A stretch of 64,000 nt of DNA from Alphaproteobacteria bacterium (GTDB lineage: Bacteria > Pseudomonadota > Alphaproteobacteria > Micropepsales > Micropepsaceae). Shown piece after piece: positions 52,399 to 61,754 of this stretch. The DNA is taken from contig CANJBZ010000013.1 in NCBI GenBank assembly GCA_947473475.1, forward strand, positions 27,599 through 91,598, written 5' to 3'. The position numbers and the translations under genes were made by a program. Within the stretch, counting starts at the first letter, position 1; each line of letters starts with the position of its first letter. The notes under the pieces were generated by a model. The model had not been told where the DNA came from. It searched no databases and was given only the letters and a program-made list of their open reading frames with translations.

Positions 52399-52965
52399 AT
52401 GAAGACTACCGACATCGATTTCGATCGGCTCCTCAAGCTTCGCTTGGTCGTTGCCAGATTTGGTGAGATGGACCTAGCCAGGTGGTGGAATACTCGGGGG
52501 CAGCTCGGCCGGGTGGGAACCGCCGCCGTCCGCCGTGGTTTCCCGCGCACACATTATTTTGCCCAGGCGCGGTCTGTTTTTGCCGTCGCGGCAAATCGCT
52601 GCCGCGAAGTATTTGATCCTCCGGATAGCGTCACACTCTGGCAACTTCCAGAAGTAATTGAGGAGGAGTTCGATTCGCGTTGGGAGCACTGGATTGATCA
52701 CGCAGACAAATGGATCCCCTTTTTTCAAACGTTGGAGATCCTCCAAGGAAGTGACCTCAAGGCAGCGATCCAATCGTTCAAGCTGATCACACACGACGAA
52801 GGGGAGCTATCCTCGCGATTGCGACGTTCGGCCGAAGGACGAGCGGTGCCTCTACCCGCGCCATTCACGGGCACAAATGAAGAAATTGCATTACTTGCCC
52901 TTGGGTTCGCGCGCGGTGAACCAGGGGCGCTGGCCGTCCCATATGCGAGGCGGGGCCAGACTTGA
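52399..52965 (+). CDS. brxE: BrxE-like BREX protein
   Basis: A 188-residue protein starting MKTTDIDFDRLLKLRLVVAR, containing FGEMDLARWWNTRGQLGRVG and YFAQARSVFAVAANRCREVF. Its position first in the operon before brxA is that of BrxE, which is known from type 6 BREX loci. The molecular role of BrxE is unknown. ATG 52399 follows AAGGGG; the open frame from 52321 is not supported. The stop overlaps the next start by 4 nt. The family assignment is from position plus recollected resemblance, so it needs a profile search. Confidence 0.65.
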   Translation: MKTTDIDFDRLLKLRLVVARFGEMDLARWWNTRGQLGRVGTAAVRRGFPRTHYFAQARSVFAVAANRCREVFDPPDSVTLWQLPEVIEEEFDSRWEHWIDHADKWIPFFQTLEILQGSDLKAAIQSFKLITHDEGELSSRLRRSAEGRAVPLPAPFTGTNEEIALLALGFARGEPGALAVPYARRGQT

Positions 52966-53735
52966 AGCAAACATCCAACCCTATTTCGCAGCGCCTCGTC
53001 CGCAAGGGCGCCCTTGTTGAAGAGGCCTACAATCTGTTTGGAAGCTGGAGGGAAGGTCAGTCCTTCGAGGAGAATTTCAACAACACTTTTCGTGGCGGCT
53101 TCCGCAGCGAGGGTTGGAAGAAGGAAGTTCAGACGACACTTGGCCGCAGATTTCGCAACCTGATGGATGGCCAACCGCTCATCATGCTGGCTCGCAAGGG
53201 CTACGATCTTTCAGATTGGAAATTTTGTCTTCATTTTTGGGTCGCTGTACATGAAACCCTGTACGGCCTGTTCGTAGGAACCTGGCTTTATCCGCAATAC
53301 CAATCTGGCCGCCTTGTTCTCCGGACAGAAGACGTCGTGCCGTATGTGCTAACCGTCTGGAAGTCGATCAATAGTGGGAGCAAGCCTCTTTCTGAATACG
53401 GGGCTGTTAGGACAGCGCGAGATCTACTTCGAATGGCACGAGATTTTGGAATCCTCGAAAGGGATGGCCCCGAGAAGGCGTTCGCTTCTCTTCATTTTTC
53501 AGACGAATTGTTTTTGTACTTTTGTCACGTCATCGCTTCGAAAGAACAATCTGCCGCACGAGTTGTGGGCAGTGACCTGTGGAAGTTGCTCCTCCTCGAT
53601 CAAGAGCAGGTGCACGCTCACCTGTTGCGGCTTCATCAATATCGGAAGGTAGACTACCAGATCGCCGGCAGCATCATTCAACTCACGCTGCCCTGCGCCA
53701 ACGCCTGCGAATATGCGGAAAGGATGGTCGCATGA
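52962..53735 (+). CDS. brxA: BrxA (DUF1819) BREX protein
   Basis: A 257-residue DUF1819 protein, a core BREX component; E. coli BrxA is a DNA-binding helical protein. Family features are the N-terminal LVRKGALVEEAYNLFGSW, FENNFRG-like FEENFNNTFRGGFRSEGW, RFRNL, and WKFCLHFWVAVHETLYGLFV. It starts at TTG 52962 overlapping the brxE stop, and its own stop overlaps brxB by ATGA. Composition is slightly more AT-rich than the flanking chromosome. Confidence 0.82.
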   Translation: MKQTSNPISQRLVRKGALVEEAYNLFGSWREGQSFEENFNNTFRGGFRSEGWKKEVQTTLGRRFRNLMDGQPLIMLARKGYDLSDWKFCLHFWVAVHETLYGLFVGTWLYPQYQSGRLVLRTEDVVPYVLTVWKSINSGSKPLSEYGAVRTARDLLRMARDFGILERDGPEKAFASLHFSDELFLYFCHVIASKEQSAARVVGSDLWKLLLLDQEQVHAHLLRLHQYRKVDYQIAGSIIQLTLPCANACEYAERMVA

Positions 53736-54307
53736 GTGATCTCGTACACCGCATCAGGACAAGTCTCGAGCCTATCCTTGAGTTGCCTGACCCGCGTGAG
53801 CGCATCAGCGCTTATCACGACATGCCTTACGCGCTCTGCCGCTATGACCCTGAAGAAGAATTCGAGTTACGCAAACAAATCACCCTGCTTGAGACTCGGC
53901 TTCAGCAGAAGGGAAAGCGCATCAGCCGTATATCGTTGGCGCAATGTCTTGATGAGGCGATGCAAACTCAAAGGCCCCTCGAAGATTGGTTTGCAGCGGA
54001 ACGCGAGCAGGGCACGGATACGATCGTCGAGACGGTGCATTCGGTTCTCTCGGAGTACATGCCCCTGGTTGATCTCGTAGCGGCGCGGATGCCGGACGAT
54101 CCCGACCCGCTTCGCGATGTTGTTTTCATCTTGCGGACGGGTGCCTTGTTCCCTGTCTACCGTACATTCTCATTGTTGGAGCAGCTGAAGGGACGGGTCA
54201 CCGTGCCCACGGTCTTGTTCTACCCAGGTGATCTGGACGGCGCTGCAGGGCTCCGATTCATGGGCGTGCTCGCTGCCGAGCATAACTATCGACCAAAAAT
54301 CTTTTGA
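53732..54307 (+). CDS. brxB: BrxB (DUF1788) BREX protein
   Basis: A 191-residue DUF1788 protein: ALCRYDPEEEFELRKQITLL, then FILRTGALFPVYRTFSLLEQ and TVPTVLFYPGDLDGAAGLRF, the conserved C-terminal core of the family. BrxB is required for BREX defence, with unknown biochemistry. ATG 53732 overlaps the brxA stop in ATGA with AAAGGA upstream; the earlier open frame from 53579 lies inside brxA. It is followed 13 bp later by brxC. Confidence 0.85.
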   Translation: MSDLVHRIRTSLEPILELPDPRERISAYHDMPYALCRYDPEEEFELRKQITLLETRLQQKGKRISRISLAQCLDEAMQTQRPLEDWFAAEREQGTDTIVETVHSVLSEYMPLVDLVAARMPDDPDPLRDVVFILRTGALFPVYRTFSLLEQLKGRVTVPTVLFYPGDLDGAAGLRFMGVLAAEHNYRPKIF

Positions 54308-54320
54308 TGGGATTTCAGTG

Positions 54321-57300
54321 ATGGTCAACGAACCGATCAAAAGCCTCTTTGCGAACGACATCCATCGCCGGATAGAGGAAGTCATCAAGGTCGATCAGAC
54401 CAGTGACGATATTCTTCGCGATGAAATCAACGAGTACGTAGTGACCGATGCCATTCGGTCTCACTACACCAATATTTTCGAGGCCTTTCGCGAGACACCG
54501 AACAAGCCGCACGAGGGTATCGCGATTTGGGTGTCTGGCTTCTTTGGGTCCGGCAAGTCCAGCTTCGCAAAGATGCTGGGTCTGTCTATCGAAAACCGGG
54601 CCGTGGCAGGAATCCCCGCGGGTGATCGGTTCGCCCAGCGAGCCGGTGACAACAAACTTCAGGTGCTTCTGAGGGCGATAAACGAGCAGATTCCAACGCA
54701 TGCCGTGATCTTCGACGTCTCGACTGACCGAGGCATAAGAAGCGGGAACCAGTCTCTTACCGAGATCATGTATGGGCTTTTCCTACAAAGCCTCGGCTAT
54801 GCAAAGGATCTAGATCTCTCCGAGCTGGAAATTGCCCTGGAAGAAAAGGGGCAGCTTGAAGGGTTTGAGGCCGAGTACGGGCGCCTGTTCAAGAAGGAAT
54901 GGTCGTACGAGAAAGGCAAAGTCGCTTTCGCTCTCAGCGAAGCGAGCCGGGTTCTCCATAGCCTCGATCCCGAGACATACCCGATGGCCGACTCTTGGGT
55001 GAAGGCCGTCAAGAACAAGGCTGATATCTCGCCGGGCAAGCTGGCGGAGCGCGCGAATGAATTGATGAAGCGCCGCCGCCCCGGACAGGCGCTCATTTTC
55101 GTTGTCGACGAAGTCGGCCAGTTCGTCGCTCGCGACGTACAAAAGATGCTCGACTTGCAGGCCGTCGTTCAGAGTCTCGGTGTCAAAGGCCGCGGCAAAC
55201 ACTGGATCGTCGTCACTTCGCAAGAGAAGCTCGGTGAACTCGTCAGCGGGCTTGATGACAAGAAGATCGAGCTTGCCCGCCTGATGGACCGCTTCCCACT
55301 GCAGGTTCATTTGGAGCCGTCAGATATCTCCGAGGTCACCAGTCGGCGAGTTCTGTCGAAGAATGGTCCCGCGCAGAAGGTGTTGGGAGATCTCTTTGAC
55401 CAACACCGAGGCCGGTTCACCGAGCACACGCGGCTCACGGCTGACATCAAGCTGCCCGATCTTACCCGGGACAGCTTCATGGACCTCTATCCGCTCCTTC
55501 CTTATCAGATCGATCTGATCATTCAGGTAGTATCGGGGCTTCGCACACAGGGCGGCGCCAGCAAGCACGTCGGCGGTGCAAATCGCACCATCATCAAGTT
55601 GGCTCAGCAACTGCTGATCAACCCCGCTGTGAACCTCGCCGACGAGCCAATCGGCACCGTCGCCCGGCTCGACCAGGTCTATGATTTGGTCGAAGGTAAC
55701 ATTGGCTCCGAGGTCCGGGCGAAGATCTCTGCCATAACAAAGGAGTTAGAACACCCGCTCGCGCAGCCGGTCGCTAAGGTGATTTGCCTGCTGCAATACG
55801 TGAAGAGCGTTCACCGCACGGCGGAAAACATCTCAGCGGCACTTCATCCCGGTGTCGCGAGCGATTCCCAGTTTGCTGCGGTGAAGGACGCACTCCGTCA
55901 GCTTGAGGCCGCCAACAAGGTTCGCCTGGGCGACGACGGATATCGGATTCCGACGCCAGCGGAAGACGATTGGGAGCGCATTCGCAACGGGATCAGCCCG
56001 AAGCCGGGCGACGCACATCGCATCTACTCCGAGGTGTTGGCCGCGTTCTGGCAACCCCAGCCAAGCCACACGCTCTTTGACACGAAGACGTTCAAGGCTG
56101 GCCTCTCCATCCATGGTCGAGACATCGTAGATGGCGACATGATGTTCCACGTCCAGCTGGCTGAAGTTGGTGCATCCTTTCAAGCGCTAGCGACGGAACT
56201 GCGTGCGCGCAGCCAACAGGAGCGCAAAAGCGTTTTTTGGGCCGTCGCGCTCAACGACGCAATTGACCGCGAGACCGTCGAACTCTTCCGTTCGAAGGAG
56301 ATGTTGGCGAGGAAAGAACGCGAAGCCAAAACGGCTGACGAAACTGCGCTCATCGGCGAAGAGAAAATTCGGCAGAGGCGGCACCAGGACGAATTGCGCC
56401 GGCTCATAAAGGCCACCTGCCTGGCCGGCAACGTCAGCTTCCGCGGTAACGACCGCAGCCCTGACGACCGCGCCGTCGATATGGGCAAGAGCGCAGCGGA
56501 CATCCTTAGGGACGTGCTCCCCGAGGTATTCGATCGCTTCAAGGAAGCGGCAGCCAAACCTGCCGACGTGAAGAAGTGCGTCGACGCTCTCTTTACTACG
56601 GAGAACCTCCAAGGCCTTCCTTCGGTGTTCGGCACGCTCGGGCTCTTGCGTGATGAAAAGGGGAAGACCGTCTTCCGCGTTGAAAGTGGCGCCTTGGCCG
56701 AGGTGCTGTCGCGGATCGAGGAGCGCGCCAATTACGGAGACACGGCGAGCGGCCGTTTCCTCGCTGACGAGCTGGCGAAGGAGCCGTTCGGTTGGGACTT
56801 CGAAGTTGTCCGACTGCTCGTTCTCTCCTTGCTGCGGGCCGGAAAGATCCAGGCGACCAGCAAGGGCCAGACGATCGACTCCGCGACCGGGATCGAAGCG
56901 CGCGACACTTTTTCGAACAACAATTTTTTCCGCCAGGCTTCGTTCCGGCCGAAGAAGGGCATCGAGTTCGAGGAGCTGGTGAAGGCGTCGGAGGCCTTCC
57001 GGGATACGTTCGGAAGCGAAGTCCGCGAGCTCAATGCCGGCGCCATCGTTGCCGAGCTTCGCAAGGAGATCGCGCGGCATGAGGACCCGGTTGCATCGGC
57101 GCACGGCCAGCTAATCGCGTCACGGCTTCCAGGCGCTGCGGTCCTTGAAGGTGCCATCGGGCAGATGAAGGCGGTCATGCGCGGCTCGGAGGACAATGCG
57201 ATCGCGACGTTCAACGCGTCGCATCGGTCGATCAAGGATGCAATCAAACGAGCGACCGAGCTTGATCAAGCCCTATCGGAGCCTCGCCTACGGGACCTTG

Positions 57301-57863
57301 ATCGGGCGCGCAATGCGTTGAAGACCGCGTGGCCTTTTCTCAGCGGAGAGCCCGATGTCGGTGAGGATTTCCGAGCCAAGGCGACTGAGCTCGAAGACCT
57401 TTTGGCGCGAGAAATCTTCTACCGGGAGCTCCCCGTTATTGACCAGCATGCGTCGGCAATTGACGCCGAGTATGCGCGCCGATTTGACGAAGCTTTGGAT
57501 GCTCGGATTGCCGCTTACACCCAGGCGCTCGAACGGCTGGCGCACACGCCTGGCTGGGATGGCGTCGATCAGGACCAGAAGCAGAAGCTTGCGGCTCCTC
57601 TCGAGCGGGGAAAAACGCGGAGCCAGGAGCACGTACCTATTCCCCAGCTCAGGTCGGAGCTGGATGCCTGCGAAACGCGTCTTCAAGACGCCATCGCGGA
57701 GTTGCACCGCATCGTCGACGGAGACCGTGTCGCGACCGTGAAGCTTGGGGGCTACTTTTCGGGTGGGGTTGAGACCGAAGAGCAGCTCGATGCCGCCCTT
57801 GCTGGCATTCGTGAGGAATGTTCGCGCCTGATTGGCACCGGCAAGAAGGTGATTGTCCAGTGA
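54321..57863 (+). CDS. brxC: BrxC, large BREX P-loop ATPase
   Basis: A 1180-residue AAA+-like ATPase with the BrxC start MVNEPIKSLFANDIHRRIEE, Walker A GFFGSGKS at residues 73-80 and Walker B LIFVVDEVGQF near 257-267. The second half is rich in coiled-coil-like helices. BrxC is essential for BREX defence and is thought to drive recognition on DNA together with BrxB, PglX and PglZ. ATG 54321 follows GGGA; the in-frame extension to 54228 overlaps brxB. Length is normal for the family. Confidence 0.92.
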   Translation: MVNEPIKSLFANDIHRRIEEVIKVDQTSDDILRDEINEYVVTDAIRSHYTNIFEAFRETPNKPHEGIAIWVSGFFGSGKSSFAKMLGLSIENRAVAGIPAGDRFAQRAGDNKLQVLLRAINEQIPTHAVIFDVSTDRGIRSGNQSLTEIMYGLFLQSLGYAKDLDLSELEIALEEKGQLEGFEAEYGRLFKKEWSYEKGKVAFALSEASRVLHSLDPETYPMADSWVKAVKNKADISPGKLAERANELMKRRRPGQALIFVVDEVGQFVARDVQKMLDLQAVVQSLGVKGRGKHWIVVTSQEKLGELVSGLDDKKIELARLMDRFPLQVHLEPSDISEVTSRRVLSKNGPAQKVLGDLFDQHRGRFTEHTRLTADIKLPDLTRDSFMDLYPLLPYQIDLIIQVVSGLRTQGGASKHVGGANRTIIKLAQQLLINPAVNLADEPIGTVARLDQVYDLVEGNIGSEVRAKISAITKELEHPLAQPVAKVICLLQYVKSVHRTAENISAALHPGVASDSQFAAVKDALRQLEAANKVRLGDDGYRIPTPAEDDWERIRNGISPKPGDAHRIYSEVLAAFWQPQPSHTLFDTKTFKAGLSIHGRDIVDGDMMFHVQLAEVGASFQALATELRARSQQERKSVFWAVALNDAIDRETVELFRSKEMLARKEREAKTADETALIGEEKIRQRRHQDELRRLIKATCLAGNVSFRGNDRSPDDRAVDMGKSAADILRDVLPEVFDRFKEAAAKPADVKKCVDALFTTENLQGLPSVFGTLGLLRDEKGKTVFRVESGALAEVLSRIEERANYGDTASGRFLADELAKEPFGWDFEVVRLLVLSLLRAGKIQATSKGQTIDSATGIEARDTFSNNNFFRQASFRPKKGIEFEELVKASEAFRDTFGSEVRELNAGAIVAELRKEIARHEDPVASAHGQLIASRLPGAAVLEGAIGQMKAVMRGSEDNAIATFNASHRSIKDAIKRATELDQALSEPRLRDLDRARNALKTAWPFLSGEPDVGEDFRAKATELEDLLAREIFYRELPVIDQHASAIDAEYARRFDEALDARIAAYTQALERLAHTPGWDGVDQDQKQKLAAPLERGKTRSQEHVPIPQLRSELDACETRLQDAIAELHRIVDGDRVATVKLGGYFSGGVETEEQLDAALAGIREECSRLIGTGKKVIVQ

Positions 57864-57875
57864 TCGGCGCCCACC

Positions 57876-60800
57876 ATGGATAAGTCGACGCGCAACGCGA
57901 TCGAGCGGGCGACCCAGCAAGCGCGAAAGCTGCTGGACGACGATTTCTCGTCACAGCTTGAAGGCACGTTCGACGTCCTGCGAAGCGGTGTCATCGCAGC
58001 AGCCGGTGGCGTCCATCTGTCCGCCCGTCAGGAGTTTCAGCGAGGAAAAATCGTGGCGGCGATCGACCACAAGCGCGCCTCGGGCATGACTGGCTTGGAG
58101 GCCATAGCAGACTATGTACGCGACGCTGCCTTCACGACCCTGAATCGCTTCATCGCGCTAAAAATGTTGGAAGCACGAGAACTAGTTCAGGAATGCATCA
58201 CGAAGGGCGAGCAGTCTGCGGGCTACCGGGAGTTCTGCGGGATGGCGCCGGGGCTCGCGTTGATTGCCAATGCCGCAGGCTACCGACTCTATATTGAGAG
58301 CCTGTTTGACGAGTTTTCCACCGAGATCAAGGTCCTGTTTGACCGACGCGACGCCGCTTCAGTCCTGTGGCCAAGGCGACAAACCTTCGAAGGGCTGCTG
58401 ACAGTCCTCAATGCCTCTGAATTGGCGGGGGTCTGGGGAGAGGACGAGACAATCGGCTGGGTCTACCAGTTCTTCAACAGCGGTGAAGAGCGTAGGCAAA
58501 TGCGCGATGAGAGCCAGGCGCCGCGGAGCAGCCGAGAAATGGCCGTACGCAACCAGTTCTTCACGCCGCGATATGTCGTGCAGTTTCTTGTCGATAACAC
58601 GCTCGGCCGCCTGTGGCTGGAGATGCATGGGGAACCGACATCTCTGGTCAAGCTCTGCGATTATCTAGTGCGCCCCGTTGACGAACCGATTCAACCACGC
58701 CCGCGCAAGGACCCAAGAGACCTGCGCATTCTGGATCCCGCGTGCGGCTCAGGACATTTCCTGCTCTACAGCTTTGATCTGCTGCTGGCGATCTACGAGG
58801 AAGCATGGAACGCCGGCGGACAAACCCCAAGGAGCGAGGCGACGGGGCGCTCGCTGTGCGAGGACTATCCGGACCTCGCCGAACTGCGTCGTGCGACACC
58901 CAGGCTAATCGTAGAATCTAATCTCCACGGAGTGGACATCGATCCCCGCTGCGCGCAGATCGCCGCGTTGGCCATGTGGCTACGAGCGCAGCGTGCGTGG
59001 AAGGACATCGGCATCGCCGCAACTGATCGGCCGCACATTCAACATACGCATATAGTCGTGGCTGAGCCGATGCCCGGTGACGCAGTGTTGGTTGACGAAT
59101 TCTCAGCCAGACTTGAGCCACCGCTATTGCGCGATCTGTTCAAAAAGATGGTGGGCGAGAGTTATCTCGCCGGGGAGCTTGGAGCCCTACTTCGAGTCGA
59201 AGACGGAATCGCTAAAGATATTCGCCGTGCCCGAGAGCAATTCATAAGACAGCGCCAATTCAGCGCCTTCCTACCAGGGTTAGAGCCGACTAAGAACCAA
59301 CATGATCTCGACTTCACTGGCATTGATGATGATAGCTTCTTTCATGAGGCCGAGACGCAAATAGTTAAAACTCTTCAATTATTTGCTGAGACTGCGACCG
59401 AGAATGCAGCGGTGCGTCGGAGACTGTTCGCAGGCGACGCCGTTCAGGGTGTTGCTCTAATTGACATACTTAGAACCCGATTCGACGTCATCTTAATGAA
59501 CCCGCCCTTTGGGCTGCCTACTCCAGCTACAAAAAGTGTTCTGAGTAAGGGCTACCCCGACTCTTGGACTGATTTGTTCAACGCATTCCTTGATAGGGCC
59601 CAAAGCCTGTCTGCAAATACCGGCGCTTTGATCGGCGCGATCGTGCCTGATCGACTGCTTGTAACTAAAAAGTCGGCAGGCATACGGAAACGACTCCTCG
59701 AGAAAATGGGAATCTCAATTCTGGTCGATATCGGACCAGATGTAATGGATCGCGCTGCCGTCAGTGCCGTAATGTTGACCACCAACAGTGGTAATCGTGG
59801 AAAAGGTGTTGCTACGCTCACGTTAACGCGAAACGTTGACAATCGAGCGGCTGAATTGCTTTCGTGGTCCAAAGCACCTACAGCACTCTCAGATTTTTCG
59901 AAGTTTTCTGGCGTTCCAGGTACGCCATTCGTTGTAGATCAAACTGCGACCGGGATTGAACTTTGGAATCGCCCTGATCGTCTACAGCCTGGTCTCGCAA
60001 CAGTTGCGACAGGTGCGAAAACGTTTGACGATTTCAGGTTCCTGCGCGCTTGGTGGGAAGTAGTACCTCAGGCGCTGGGGACAAAATGGCTTCCTGTAGA
60101 CGTCGGCGGAGATTACAAACCGGCACTATCTATTCCCAAAATTGTCGAAAAATGGGAAAATAGTGGATCGGAAATTCGAGCAAAATCGTTAGCTGAACGC
60201 GGAACAGAAGCGCAAGTTCTGCAGAGTTCAAAATATTGGTTCAGGTATGGGGTCGCCTATCCATACACCAGCAGTATCGGGTTTTCTCCTAGAATACTGT
60301 TCAGTGACTCAATTATTTCGACGGACGCCGTAGCCGTTATTCCCAATGACAAATTCGACACGAATTGGGTTTTGGGCGTTCTGCTATCAAGTTGGACGGA
60401 GCTCGCGCTAGCGACATTTGGTACTGGCCGTAAAACTGAGAACTCGTCCGTCAAATCGTTGCCTATAGCGAGGCCCAAAGATTGTGCGGCGTTGGGGCGT
60501 TCAACGGCGAAATTGATTGATATCGCGCTGAACGCTGAGTCTGTCGATGAAACTAGTCGCGCCTTTGGCGGGCCGTTAAGCCGAATGGCAAGCGCATTAG
60601 TCGAAAATTTTAGCAAAACTGTCCATGAAATAGAGCATCTCAGCTGCCCTGCCTACGGCAAGGCAGCGCCCCCAGAAATTACGCCAGTTCTGATCTCAAG
60701 AGCAAGGCATTGGCTTCCTAGCATTGGTCTGTCAGCTCAAACGGCAATCTCTCATATTATAGGTTTGGCGTTTGGTCGGTGGGAGTATAGCGACGAAAAG

Positions 60801-61754
60801 AATGCAACGTCAAAAGTAGAATATTTGGAGTGGTTGCCGTTATTGCCCCTATCTCTTCGATCAAATCGATCGGCGGGAGACGTCGATATCGCTGTCGATG
60901 ATGTCGGTCACAGATTTGATCTGGTGAGCCTTGTCGACGAAATAATTGCCCGCCTGAGGCACTCCGGTCAGATGCCTGACGGATATATTCCAGGGCTTGA
61001 CCTTGGAGATAGCGAATCGATTCGCAACTATGTGAGGAGCAAATTCTTTCAGGAACATATTAAACGCTACTCGTCTGGTGGGAGAGTGGCGCCTATTTTT
61101 TGGCAGCTTGCGACGCCGTCAATGGGTTATTCAATCTGGGTGTATATCCATGGGCTTAACAAAGATACGTTTTTCCGAATTCAGAAAGATTTTGTAGAGC
61201 CGAAAATTCTACTGGAGCTGGGTCGGCTCGACTCCCTTCGCGCGGAGAGTGGACCGAATCCATCGGCGTCGGCGCGAAGGGCGCTTGAAGTTCAGCGCGC
61301 GTTGATCTCGGAGCTTCAGGTCCTACTGGATGAAGTGAAACTGGTTGCGGCGCTCTGGAACCCTGCGCTCGACGATGGGGTAGTGCTGACAATGGCGCCG
61401 CTTTGGCGGCTCGTGCCTCAGCACAAGCCTTGGCAGAAAGAGCTCAAGAGCAAGTGGGACGAACTCGCTGCCGGTAAGTATGATTGGTCGCATGCCGCCA
61501 TGCATTTGTGGCCCGAGCGTGTGATTCCTAGATGCGTGGCAGATCGTAGCCTCGCAATCGCCCATGGCCTCGAAGAGGTCTTTTGGATTGAAGCGGGTGA
61601 TGGGAAGTGGGAGCCACGACTAAATCCAAAGCGCCCGGTCGACGAGCTTGTGCGCGAACGGACGTCGATAGCCGTCAAGGCGGCTCTCAAGGGACTAAGT
61701 GAATCATCCGCCCCGAATGGTCCGAAAACAAGGACACGGAGGACGTCATCGTGA
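57876..61754 (+). CDS. pglX: PglX (BrxX) adenine-specific DNA methyltransferase
   Basis: A 1292-residue N6-adenine methyltransferase that marks host DNA at a BREX-specific asymmetric site. Motif I DPACGSGHF is at about residues 287-295 and motif IV NPPFG at 542-546. The N-terminal 200 residues are typical for PglX, and the C-terminal part carries the target-recognition region. From about 59.2 to 61.2 kb the gene is much more AT-rich than either end, suggesting exchange of the specificity portion. It starts 12 bp after brxC; the stop overlaps the next start in GTGA. Confidence 0.93.
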   Translation: MDKSTRNAIERATQQARKLLDDDFSSQLEGTFDVLRSGVIAAAGGVHLSARQEFQRGKIVAAIDHKRASGMTGLEAIADYVRDAAFTTLNRFIALKMLEARELVQECITKGEQSAGYREFCGMAPGLALIANAAGYRLYIESLFDEFSTEIKVLFDRRDAASVLWPRRQTFEGLLTVLNASELAGVWGEDETIGWVYQFFNSGEERRQMRDESQAPRSSREMAVRNQFFTPRYVVQFLVDNTLGRLWLEMHGEPTSLVKLCDYLVRPVDEPIQPRPRKDPRDLRILDPACGSGHFLLYSFDLLLAIYEEAWNAGGQTPRSEATGRSLCEDYPDLAELRRATPRLIVESNLHGVDIDPRCAQIAALAMWLRAQRAWKDIGIAATDRPHIQHTHIVVAEPMPGDAVLVDEFSARLEPPLLRDLFKKMVGESYLAGELGALLRVEDGIAKDIRRAREQFIRQRQFSAFLPGLEPTKNQHDLDFTGIDDDSFFHEAETQIVKTLQLFAETATENAAVRRRLFAGDAVQGVALIDILRTRFDVILMNPPFGLPTPATKSVLSKGYPDSWTDLFNAFLDRAQSLSANTGALIGAIVPDRLLVTKKSAGIRKRLLEKMGISILVDIGPDVMDRAAVSAVMLTTNSGNRGKGVATLTLTRNVDNRAAELLSWSKAPTALSDFSKFSGVPGTPFVVDQTATGIELWNRPDRLQPGLATVATGAKTFDDFRFLRAWWEVVPQALGTKWLPVDVGGDYKPALSIPKIVEKWENSGSEIRAKSLAERGTEAQVLQSSKYWFRYGVAYPYTSSIGFSPRILFSDSIISTDAVAVIPNDKFDTNWVLGVLLSSWTELALATFGTGRKTENSSVKSLPIARPKDCAALGRSTAKLIDIALNAESVDETSRAFGGPLSRMASALVENFSKTVHEIEHLSCPAYGKAAPPEITPVLISRARHWLPSIGLSAQTAISHIIGLAFGRWEYSDEKNATSKVEYLEWLPLLPLSLRSNRSAGDVDIAVDDVGHRFDLVSLVDEIIARLRHSGQMPDGYIPGLDLGDSESIRNYVRSKFFQEHIKRYSSGGRVAPIFWQLATPSMGYSIWVYIHGLNKDTFFRIQKDFVEPKILLELGRLDSLRAESGPNPSASARRALEVQRALISELQVLLDEVKLVAALWNPALDDGVVLTMAPLWRLVPQHKPWQKELKSKWDELAAGKYDWSHAAMHLWPERVIPRCVADRSLAIAHGLEEVFWIEAGDGKWEPRLNPKRPVDELVRERTSIAVKAALKGLSESSAPNGPKTRTRRTSS

